Of a stretch of DNA of 8,207 nucleotides, positions 1 to 5,218 are shown in pieces. The position numbers and the translations under genes were made by a program. Source of the DNA: CAZTWC01 sp964617105 [NCBI: uncultured Myxococcia bacterium] (GTDB lineage Bacteria > CAZTWC01); NCBI GenBank assembly GCA_964617105.1, contig CAZTWC010000159.1:1-8207 (forward strand), in the 5' to 3' direction. The first letter of the stretch is position 1. Each line of letters opens with the position of its first letter. A model generated the notes under the pieces. The model was not told the origin of the DNA, made no database searches, and saw nothing but the letters and a program-made list of their open reading frames with translations.

Positions 1-64
1 AACCAGCAGCAATACCTCCTTCAGCCACGGCAATGTCGCCGCTCATAAAAAATGTACCGGTCAA
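1..64 (-). CDS. korA: 2-oxoacid (probably 2-oxoglutarate):ferredoxin oxidoreductase alpha subunit, N-terminal fragment
   Basis: Only about 21 codons are inside the window; the gene continues past the left edge. The minus strand reads (L/M)TGTFFMSGDIAVAEGGIAAG. The segment MSGDIAVAEGGIAAG matches the start of the KorA/PorA pyrimidine domain, typically written GN/DEAIAEGAlaAG. This subunit family, with a thiamine-diphosphate beta subunit, oxidatively decarboxylates a 2-oxoacid to acyl-CoA and reduces ferredoxin. I place the start at a TTG (64-62) that overlaps the TGA of the upstream ferredoxin gene by four bases (TTGA). An AGGAGG at 80-75 lies 10 nt before this TTG but 28 nt before the first ATG (46-44). 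Homologues also usually carry a few residues before the GD/GN motif. The 2-oxoglutarate specificity is inferred from the separate small ferredoxin gene directly upstream, as in korDABC clusters; other 2-oxoacids are possible. Confidence 0.75.
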   Translation of the reverse strand, partial: MTGTFFMSGDIAVAEGGIAAG

Positions 65-324
65 AATGTCTCTTCCTCCTCAGAATAGATGGAGAACTCG
101 GGGCAGATATCGGCACAGAGGCTGCAGTTTACACACTGCCCCGATTTGATAATTTTCGGATAATGGTACCCTTTTTTGTTAAAGTTTTCCGACATTACCA
201 ATACCTGCCTGGGGCAAAACTCAATACAAAAATTACATCCCTTGCACCGTTCGACAATAATTTTGACTGTCCCTTTGGGGAGTTTTATCTTGTCCAGGTC
301 CAGGGGCGTTCGCCATAATTTCAT
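61..324 (-). CDS. korD: 2x[4Fe-4S] ferredoxin subunit of 2-oxoacid:ferredoxin oxidoreductase
   Basis: This 87-residue protein has two complete CxxCxxCxxxCP cluster motifs. The first is C27, C30, C33, C37-P38 and the second is C64, C67, C70, C74-P75, so it should bind two [4Fe-4S] clusters. The N-terminal RTPLDLDKIKLPKG stretch and the NKKGYHYP segment between the motifs resemble delta subunits of 2-oxoglutarate:ferredoxin oxidoreductases (KorD/OorD) more than free ferredoxins. Its role would be to pass electrons from the thiamine-diphosphate subunits to external ferredoxin in the cytoplasm. It is followed, with a four-base overlap, by the korA-like gene, giving the usual korD-korA order. The ribosome binding site before ATG 324 is weak (GGACAG about 6 nt upstream). 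A promoter-like element lies at 405-378. The protein has the usual length for the family and no missing ligands. Confidence 0.88.
   Translation of the reverse strand: MKLWRTPLDLDKIKLPKGTVKIIVERCKGCNFCIEFCPRQVLVMSENFNKKGYHYPKIIKSGQCVNCSLCADICPEFSIYSEEEETF
75..80 (-). promoter_or_regulatory. Ribosome binding site for korA, inside korD
   Basis: The minus strand reads AGGAGG here, within the last codons of the ferredoxin gene. Spacing is 10 nt to the TTG at 64 and 28 nt to the ATG at 46. It is a perfect Shine-Dalgarno core and decides the korA start in favour of the overlapping TTG, which implies translational coupling. Confidence 0.65.
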
Positions 325-377
325 GATTGCTGTCCAATCATCAGGGCATTAAAAATAAACACAACTAATTTTCTGTT

Positions 378-405
378 ATTATATCATATTTTATCAAAAA
401 TACAA
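378..405 (-). promoter_or_regulatory. Promoter for the leftward kor genes
   Basis: On the minus strand a perfect TATAAT (383-378) is preceded by TG one base upstream (TGATATAAT, extended -10). A partial -35 box, TTGTAT (405-400), lies 16 bases upstream. This predicts a start near 371 and a leader of about 45 nt before the ferredoxin ATG at 324. The -35 is poor (3 of 6 matches), but an extended -10 compensates in sigma-70-type promoters. Pattern match only. Confidence 0.5.
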
Positions 406-414
406 CAGATCAAA

Positions 415-443
415 TTGATTTTTCTTTGATAAAATGATATAAT
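415..443 (+). promoter_or_regulatory. Promoter for the rightward deaminase gene
   Basis: A TTGATT -35 box (415-420; 4 of 6 matches) and a perfect TATAAT -10 box (438-443) are separated by exactly 17 bases. The -10 is extended (TGATATAAT, TG at 435-436). The predicted start near 450 gives a short leader of about 14 nt carrying AAAGGGG (about 452-458) as ribosome binding site before ATG 464. This is one of the two best promoter matches in the window. Confidence 0.6.
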
Positions 444-463
444 TTATTATAAAAGGGGCGTAG

Positions 464-1423
464 ATGAGTTCTAAATATCGGCAATATCCTCCATGGGATG
501 CTCACTGTCATCTGGAAGGAGCGATCTATCCTAAAACCCGCCAACGATTGAAGCAGTTTTATCAGCTGAAAGATTATCAACTTTTCCAAAACTATGAACT
601 TCAATACCAGGAGAAGGGTGATCCGCCAAATGATTTCAACGATTTTCTCTACTTGCTACGCCTGAATTATCCCTATTTTTCTCGGCCAGAATCATATCAA
701 ATTATTATGGAAGGGATACTCGAGGCCTTGAACCAGGCTGGTATCCAATATGCGGAGGTGCACGTTAATCTTGCCCTTATGAAAGAATTTGGCCATCAAC
801 CTCTCCAGGTGTTCGAGGAGTTGGATAACCAATTAAACACTACTGAGATCTCCCCGGCACGGGTGGCCCTGGTAGCCGATTTGCCCTGGCAATTCCCGGC
901 CGAACATTTTAAACCGCTTTTGGCAACACCTCACCTTTTTCAGGCTGCGGGCGTATTGGGATTAAGCATTGGCGGTGACGAACGTTTCGCCCATCCCGAA
1001 ACTTTTAAAAAAGTAATGGCCAGAGGCGCTGACCTGGGCTACAAAATATTTTGCCACTGTGGCGAAACCAGGGGTACGGCTCTGGTGGAGGATGTTTTAA
1101 AAAATCTGCCCATTCACCGTCTGATTCACGCCCTTTGTATTACCAAAAGCAAAAAACTCTTAAAAATATTAAAGCAACGCCAAATTGGGGTTGACACCTG
1201 CCTTTCCAGCAACAGGTATCTTCTAGGTATCTCCTATCAACAGCACCCCTGGAGAATTTTTTTAGACCACAATATCCCAGTGGCCTTTGGCACTGATGAC
1301 CCGGCTATTTTGCAGATTAATCCAAAAAGTGAATGGAAAATAATTAAACGGATCATTGACGATAAAAAAAAACTGGTAGATATTTTAAGAAAAAGTTGGT
1401 TACAATTAGCTTTGTGCCCATAA
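464..1423 (+). CDS. Adenosine/adenine deaminase-family metal-dependent hydrolase
   Basis: This 319-residue (beta/alpha)8-barrel protein has the adenosine deaminase family motifs in order. The metal-binding HxH is in DAHCHLEGAI (H14, H16). The GGDE loop is at 170-173. FCHCGETRG supplies H198 (metal ligand) and E201 (general acid/base). RLIHAL supplies H222, DTCLSSN is at 244-250, and GTDDPAI supplies D278 (metal ligand) and D279. All catalytic positions appear present, so it should be an active hydrolytic deaminase in the cytoplasm. The substrate is not certain: the residue after HxHL is E18, as in adenine deaminases, where adenosine deaminases have D (HLDG). The usual C-P-T-S-N is C-L-S-S-N. 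The region after TDDPAI is about 40 residues, shorter than the usual tail of the family. ATG 464 follows AAAGGGG and a good promoter. The next gene starts 77 bases downstream. Confidence 0.85.
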   Translation: MSSKYRQYPPWDAHCHLEGAIYPKTRQRLKQFYQLKDYQLFQNYELQYQEKGDPPNDFNDFLYLLRLNYPYFSRPESYQIIMEGILEALNQAGIQYAEVHVNLALMKEFGHQPLQVFEELDNQLNTTEISPARVALVADLPWQFPAEHFKPLLATPHLFQAAGVLGLSIGGDERFAHPETFKKVMARGADLGYKIFCHCGETRGTALVEDVLKNLPIHRLIHALCITKSKKLLKILKQRQIGVDTCLSSNRYLLGISYQQHPWRIFLDHNIPVAFGTDDPAILQINPKSEWKIIKRIIDDKKKLVDILRKSWLQLALCP

Positions 1424-1456
1424 GTTTTGCATCAAGAATGCTGTAACTGAATTTTC

Positions 1457-1466
1457 GTTCCGGAAC
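1457..1466. repeat. Short perfect palindrome between the deaminase and methyltransferase genes
   Basis: GTTCCGGAAC is a perfect 10-base palindrome in the 77-base gap. A TATAAA box (1472-1477) follows it by five bases, but there is no convincing -35 at normal spacing. There is no following T-run, so it is not an intrinsic terminator. It could be a small operator, or chance. The rest of the gap shows only AT-rich sequence. Confidence 0.25.
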
Positions 1467-1500
1467 CACGCTATAAATTAAAGTTTAAAGTTTTTGAATT

Positions 1501-2286
1501 ATGAACTACGAAGAATATGAAAATATGTTCAAGGTTGAGAGAGATCACTGGTGGTACAAAGGGGTGCGCACTATTGTCAAAGAAACCATAAAAGACTATC
1601 TCCCGGCAATGAAACCTGCGGAGAAATTGAGAATATTAGACGCTGGTTGCGGTACTGGCATTACTTTTAATTATTTCCAAGAGTTGGGCGATATAACCGG
1701 TATAGACATCTCCCCTTTAGCCCTTGATTTTTGCCAGCGCCGGGGGATCAAAAAACTTTGCCGGGCTGATAGTTCAAAATTGCCATTCAAAAATAACTCT
1801 TTTGATCTGATTATTGCCCTGGATCTGCTGGAACATATTGAGAACGATTCTCAGGTCATCGCTGAATTCCACCGGATTTTAAGGCCGGATGGCCTCCTTT
1901 TACTCAATTGCCCTGCCCTTCAATCGCTTTGGAGCCACCACGATGTGGCCATGATGCATTTCCGGCGATACAGCAAAAAAATGATGCTAAATTTGTTTAA
2001 AACAGACCTTTTTTCCTTAAAAAAACTAACCTATTATAATTCTTTGCTTTTACCTCCAATCTATCTTTTTCGCAGCCTGAAAAAAACATTTGCTAAAATC
2101 TTCGGCAACCGTGATTTGAAAAACATAAAAAGTGATTTGAACTTGATGCCGCCGGCATTGGCCAACTATCTGCTCTACAAACTATTCAGTTTGGAATTGC
2201 CTCTGGTAAAACGTTATAACCTTCCTTTGGGTGTATCTCTATTGGTAATTGCCCAAAAAAAATATGCTCGTTTTTTATCAAATTAA
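1501..2286 (+). CDS. Class I SAM-dependent methyltransferase
   Basis: This 261-residue protein has a Rossmann-type methyltransferase core. Motif I, RILDAGCGTG, is at 44-53 (SAM binding); the acidic end of beta-2 is in GIDIS (D69); SFDLIIALDLLEHIEND is at 100-116; LRPDG is at 127-131. The N-terminal E-x-x-HWWYKG segment (13-21), the HHDVAMMHFRRY segment (146-157) and the LPLGVSLLVIAQKK tail (241-254) recur together in a group of bacterial methyltransferases often found beside glycosyltransferase and cell-surface genes. The acceptor cannot be read from the sequence, and no glycosyltransferase is visible here. No good Shine-Dalgarno precedes ATG 1501. I keep that start because the conserved N-terminal motif begins right after it. 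It may be cotranscribed with the deaminase gene, or use a weak promoter in the gap. Confidence 0.85.
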   Translation: MNYEEYENMFKVERDHWWYKGVRTIVKETIKDYLPAMKPAEKLRILDAGCGTGITFNYFQELGDITGIDISPLALDFCQRRGIKKLCRADSSKLPFKNNSFDLIIALDLLEHIENDSQVIAEFHRILRPDGLLLLNCPALQSLWSHHDVAMMHFRRYSKKMMLNLFKTDLFSLKKLTYYNSLLLPPIYLFRSLKKTFAKIFGNRDLKNIKSDLNLMPPALANYLLYKLFSLELPLVKRYNLPLGVSLLVIAQKKYARFLSN

Positions 2287-2311
2287 TTATTTTTCAAAAC
2301 AGTGAAAATAC

Positions 2312-2343
2312 TTGACATTTAAACATTTTTTAATTAGCATAAT
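2312..2343 (+). promoter_or_regulatory. Promoter of the pilMNOPQ operon
   Basis: A perfect TTGACA (2312-2317) lies 17 bases before TAGCAT (2335-2340). It lies 20 bases before the better-looking CATAAT (2338-2343), which is long for a spacer. Either gives a start near 2347-2351 and a leader of about 40 nt before pilM. This marks the pil genes as a transcription unit separate from the upstream methyltransferase. The exact -10 is unsettled. Confidence 0.55.
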
Positions 2344-2379
2344 CTCACATAAATTTGTAATATCATTAAAATATTTTTT

Positions 2380-2383
2380 AGGA
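2380..2383 (+). promoter_or_regulatory. Ribosome binding site deciding the pilM start
   Basis: AGGA lies 7 nt before ATG 2391 but only 1 nt before an in-frame TTG at 2385. The ATG is therefore the workable start. Confidence 0.7.
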
Positions 2384-2390
2384 TTTGGCC

Positions 2391-3443
2391 ATGGCACGTG
2401 CAAAGAACACCCTGGGGCTTGATATCGGTTCCAGTTCAATTAAAGTGGTGCAATTAAAAGAGACCAAGAAAGGCAAACATCTAGTAAAGTTAGTTGAAGT
2501 CCAACTACCTGCAGATACAATTGTTGACGGCGCTCTAATGAACAGTTCCACCATTGTGGACGCCATTGTCGAGGTAGTAAGAACGAATAAAATTAAAAAC
2601 AAAGATGTGGCTATCAGTATTTCCGGCCACTCAGTAATAATCAAAAAATTGAACCTGCCTGCCCAATCAGAACAAGAATTGGATGAATCAATTATGTGGG
2701 AGGCAGAGGATGTTATCCCCTTTGATATCAAAGATGTGCAAATCAGCGCCCAAATACTTAGTCCCACATCATCAACCCGTGGCCGTATGGATGTACTCCT
2801 GGTAGCGGCTAAAAAAGAGTTGGTTAACGACTATACCGCCCTGGTTAATGAGGCGGGCTTAAACCCTGTAATTGTAGATGTAGCCACCTTTGCCCTGAGC
2901 AATGCCTTTGAAGCAAATTATGATTTACCCCTGGATTCAACCATAGGTCTAATAAATATTGGGGCCAGTATTATCAACCTGAGCATTATTTCCAATGGTA
3001 GTCCCTCTTTTACCCGTGACATCTCTTTTGGCGGAAAAAATATTACCCAGGAGATACAACGGCAGATGAATGTCAGTTATGATGAAGCAGAAAAATTAAA
3101 ACTGGGAGGATACAAGGAACACCTGAAAGAAAAAATAGAGTCTATTATTAAGAGCGTCTCGGAAAACCTGGCCGGAGAGATACAACGTTCTTTAGACTTT
3201 TATACCCACTCTGCTTCCGAAGGTAGTTCCATCAGTAAAATCTACCTCTCCGGCGGCACAGCCAAAATACCTTATTTACCTGAAATCATGCAAAACCGGC
3301 TGGGGTATCAGGTAAACGTTCTAGACCCATTTTTAAAAATACATTTTAACGAAAAAGATTTTTCACCCGAGTATATAAAGGCAAACGCACCGGTTTTTGC
3401 CGTTGCTATTGGTCTCGGTCTCCGTAACACCAAAGAGGAATAA
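2391..3443 (+). CDS. pilM: Type IV pilus assembly protein PilM
   Basis: This 350-residue protein has an actin-like (FtsA/PilM) ATPase fold. The phosphate-1 motif LGLDIGSSSIKVV is at 8-20. The PilM-typical MWEAEDVIPFD is at 102-112, phosphate-2-like INIGASIINLSI at about 188-199, and the adenosine-binding YLSGGTAKIP at 285-294. PilM is cytoplasmic; it binds nucleotide and docks onto the N-terminal INLLP peptide of PilN, coupling the motor side to the inner-membrane alignment complex. Length is normal and there is no membrane segment. It is the first gene of the pil operon, behind its own TTGACA promoter, and ends 22 bases before the pilN start. An upstream in-frame TTG at 2385 is rejected because the AGGA spacing favours ATG 2391. 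Confidence 0.95.
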   Translation: MARAKNTLGLDIGSSSIKVVQLKETKKGKHLVKLVEVQLPADTIVDGALMNSSTIVDAIVEVVRTNKIKNKDVAISISGHSVIIKKLNLPAQSEQELDESIMWEAEDVIPFDIKDVQISAQILSPTSSTRGRMDVLLVAAKKELVNDYTALVNEAGLNPVIVDVATFALSNAFEANYDLPLDSTIGLINIGASIINLSIISNGSPSFTRDISFGGKNITQEIQRQMNVSYDEAEKLKLGGYKEHLKEKIESIIKSVSENLAGEIQRSLDFYTHSASEGSSISKIYLSGGTAKIPYLPEIMQNRLGYQVNVLDPFLKIHFNEKDFSPEYIKANAPVFAVAIGLGLRNTKEE

Positions 3444-3452
3444 TACCCATTT

Positions 3453-3456
3453 AGGA
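3453..3456 (+). promoter_or_regulatory. Ribosome binding site deciding the pilN start
   Basis: AGGA lies 3 nt before ATG 3460 and 9 nt before the in-frame ATG 3466. The second gives the normal MIRINLLP start and the better spacing. Confidence 0.55.
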
Positions 3457-3465
3457 TAAATGACT

Positions 3466-4011
3466 ATGATAAGAATAAATCTTCTTCCGGTAAAAAAGAG
3501 CAAGAAAAAAAGAAAAGGTCAACGCCAACTAACTCTTTTGATCACCTTTATCATCATTGTCATGGCTGCTCTTTACGTAGTATATGACATGCAAGAAGAA
3601 CTCAACCAAGAAATAGCCGTGAAATTAAAGGTGGTAAGAGAAGAGATCGTTAAATACGATAAAATTATAGGTGATGCGAACACATTTACAAAAAAAAAGA
3701 AGGAGTCAGAGCGTAAATTAAAAATTATAGATGAGTTGCGGTTAAAAAAAATCGGGCCGGTGCGCATGCTTGACGAAATCAGCAACCGGGTCCCCAAAAA
3801 AATTTGGCTAACCCAACTTACCCAGGAACAAAATTTTCTAACTTTAAAAGGAATGGCTTTGGATAACAAGGAGATTAGCCTATTTATGCAAGAGTTAGAA
3901 AAATCCTTCATTTTTAAAAACTTACATTTAAAATCCATCAGCACCAAGCAGGAAAATAAAACTGAAGTAATAACCTATAGTTTTTTGATAGAGTGTGAAA
4001 TAAAAGCCTGA
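3466..4011 (+). CDS. pilN: Type IV pilus assembly protein PilN
   Basis: From ATG 3466 this is a 181-residue bitopic inner-membrane protein. It opens with MIRINLLPV, the conserved cytoplasmic PilM-binding peptide. A strongly basic stretch (KKSKKKRKGQRQ, about 10-21) precedes one membrane segment (about 22-41), so the N-terminus should stay in the cytoplasm. A coiled-coil-prone, charged region (about 43-95) and a small periplasmic ferredoxin-like domain follow (VPKKIWLTQL at about 109-118, GMALDN at about 129-134). It should heterodimerise with PilO to form the periplasmic alignment ring. ATG 3460, two codons earlier, is possible but stands only 3 nt from AGGA. The gene lies between pilM (22 bases) and pilO (24 bases). 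A run of nine A at 3690-3698 is in frame and probably incidental. Confidence 0.93.
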   Translation: MIRINLLPVKKSKKKRKGQRQLTLLITFIIIVMAALYVVYDMQEELNQEIAVKLKVVREEIVKYDKIIGDANTFTKKKKESERKLKIIDELRLKKIGPVRMLDEISNRVPKKIWLTQLTQEQNFLTLKGMALDNKEISLFMQELEKSFIFKNLHLKSISTKQENKTEVITYSFLIECEIKA

Positions 4012-4035
4012 TGGAAAAATAAGGATATTTAAAAG

Positions 4036-4632
4036 ATGGAAGAATTAATAAATGTAATCACCAAAGCCTCCGTGGGCAATAAAATTCTAGCGTTGACTGC
4101 TGTAGTGTTATTTATTTGCGGAGGATTCTTCCTGATTATTTACCAACCTCAACTACAATTCCATCAAAAAAAGAAAGAGGCCCTGAGGTCAGCGGAGCAA
4201 AATTTAATCCAAAAAAAGGCTATTTCTCAAAATTTGGAGAAATTTCATCGCGAACTTGAAAAAGTTGATGGAGAATTAAAAAAAGCCATTAGTTTTCTTC
4301 CTAATCAAAGTGAAATACCCCAGTTACTTAGCAAAATAACTTCCCTGGCCCAAAAAGCAGGCCTGCAGATTTTGGAATTTACTCCTTTAGAAGAGGTTGT
4401 TAATGACTTTTACGCCGATGTTCCAGTTAATCTAAGTATAGTTGGTACTTATCATGAAATAGCCGTATTTACTGACCGGATTAGTAAACTATCAAGGATT
4501 GTAAATATCAGCGATATTGATATGAGTGGATCCAGACAAAAATATAATAAAATTCTATTGAATACCAAACTAAAACTAACTACCTACCGGTTTGTTACTC
4601 GAAAACCAAAGGTGGCCAAAAAATCCAAATAA
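4036..4632 (+). CDS. pilO: Type IV pilus assembly protein PilO
   Basis: This 198-residue bitopic inner-membrane protein has a short cytoplasmic tail, one membrane segment (about 16-36) and a charged coiled-coil region (about 42-85). The PilO signature follows: LPNQSEIPQLLSKIT (88-102), AGLQILEF (108-115), FYADVPVNLSIVGTYHE (125-141) and FTDRISKLSRIVNI (145-158). The C-terminus is very basic (KPKVAKKSK). PilO pairs with PilN in the inner-membrane alignment subcomplex and contacts PilP. AAGGA at 4021-4025 sits 10 nt before the ATG. Gaps of 24 bases to pilN and 33 to pilP indicate one transcript. Length and motif order are normal for the family. Confidence 0.95.
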   Translation: MEELINVITKASVGNKILALTAVVLFICGGFFLIIYQPQLQFHQKKKEALRSAEQNLIQKKAISQNLEKFHRELEKVDGELKKAISFLPNQSEIPQLLSKITSLAQKAGLQILEFTPLEEVVNDFYADVPVNLSIVGTYHEIAVFTDRISKLSRIVNISDIDMSGSRQKYNKILLNTKLKLTTYRFVTRKPKVAKKSK

Positions 4633-4665
4633 GTTTAATACTTAACTGATAGTGAGAAAATTTTA

Positions 4666-5205
4666 ATGAAAAGCAATTCCGGTTTAAAACTTTGGAGCGT
4701 TAGCGTTATGGTATTATCAGTTCTAATTTTCCATAACTGCGCTGAAGAATATACCCCGATCCCCATTTCCCCAAAAAAATCCTATAAACGTAAATTAGCC
4801 CTAAATAAATTGACCACTCCAAAAGTGGAACCCATCCAGCAAAAAGAGATCTACCTTTACTCTCCAGTAGGGAAAAGGGACCCTTTCAAATCATATTTCA
4901 CCTCTTTTAAAAAGAAAGCGGTTACTTTTACCCCTACGCCTTTGCAAAAATATGAACTGGATCGACTCAAGATAGTGGGGATCATTACTGGTATAAGTTC
5001 ACCAAGAGCCATGGTGGAAGATCCGGATGGTCAAAGTTATATAATCAGGCAGGGCGCCTTGATTGGAAAAAATTACGGTAAAGTAAAACTGATAAGGTCT
5101 TCCGAAGTAGTTGTCCACGAAGAGTATCGCGACTTTACCGGTAAAAAAGTTATAACTTCATTTTTTATGAAAATGAACAAAGATGATTCGGAAGATATGC
5201 AATAA
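4666..5205 (+). CDS. pilP: Type IV pilus assembly protein PilP
   Basis: This 179-residue protein has an N-terminal hydrophobic segment (about 9-24) ending at C25. A proline- and lysine-rich linker (30-60) follows, then the PilP hallmark LYSPVGKRDPFKSY (64-77) and the beta-rich homology-region domain. That domain runs through LKIVGIITGISSPRAMVEDP (101-120) and GALIGKNYGKVKLI (130-143) to about 165. PilP is normally an inner-membrane lipoprotein whose C-terminal domain binds the PilQ N-domain and bridges the PilN/PilO ring to the secretin. Oddity: residues before C25 are I-F-H-N rather than a canonical L-(A/S)-(G/A) lipobox, so lipidation is uncertain. The upstream Shine-Dalgarno is weak (GTGAG, 9 nt). 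The stop lies 13 bases before the pilQ start. Confidence 0.92.
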   Translation: MKSNSGLKLWSVSVMVLSVLIFHNCAEEYTPIPISPKKSYKRKLALNKLTTPKVEPIQQKEIYLYSPVGKRDPFKSYFTSFKKKAVTFTPTPLQKYELDRLKIVGIITGISSPRAMVEDPDGQSYIIRQGALIGKNYGKVKLIRSSEVVVHEEYRDFTGKKVITSFFMKMNKDDSEDMQ

Positions 5206-5206
5206 T

Positions 5207-5212
5207 AAGGAG
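5207..5212 (+). promoter_or_regulatory. Ribosome binding site deciding the pilQ start
   Basis: AAGGAG lies directly after the pilP stop and 6 nt before ATG 5219. An in-frame ATG at 5183, inside pilP, has no comparable site and would bury the signal peptide behind extra residues. Confidence 0.8.
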
Positions 5213-5218
5213 TTTTTC

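Larger units (their letters stand above)
378..443. repeat. Inverted repeat spanning the divergent promoters, with a central palindrome
   Basis: The right arm (426-443) reads TTGATAAAATGATATAAT. The left arm (397-378), read on the minus strand, gives TTGATAAAATATGATATAAT, which is identical apart from a two-base AT insertion. The two arms therefore hold both -10 regions and their upstream spacers as mirror images. Between them, at 409-419, is the 11-base palindrome ATCAA-A-TTGAT. It sits between the two -35 boxes and overlaps the rightward one (415-420). The TTGAT half-site appears in both arms and in the centre. This layout would suit a shared operator for a dimeric regulator, but no regulator gene is visible here. 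AT-richness makes some chance similarity likely. Confidence 0.5.

Noticed and set aside
52-318. Plus-strand open frame of 88 codons opposite the ferredoxin gene
   Set aside because: It is the complement of a clear double-CxxCxxCxxxCP ferredoxin. The translated sequence has no recognisable domain and lacks a ribosome site.
2291-2308. TTTTCA/TGAAAA inverted repeat with a 6-base loop just after the methyltransferase gene, considered as a terminator
   Set aside because: The stem is only six mostly A-T pairs and no T-run follows, so it would be too weak for an intrinsic terminator.
2392-2408. TGGCACGTGCAA at the pilM start resembling a sigma-54 -24/-12 element
   Set aside because: There is no TTGC-type -12 element at the required spacing and the match lies inside the pilM coding start. 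A perfect TTGACA is present upstream instead.
3688-3705. A9 run followed by GAAGGAG in pilN, considered as a programmed frameshift site or internal start
   Set aside because: The -1 frame hits a TAA within a few codons. The Shine-Dalgarno-like bases lie downstream of the slip site rather than upstream. The 0 frame continues as a normal full-length PilN.
5183-5218. Extended pilQ start overlapping the end of pilP
   Set aside because: AAGGAG at 5207-5212 is ideally placed for ATG 5219. The extra N-terminal residues would spoil a normal signal peptide.
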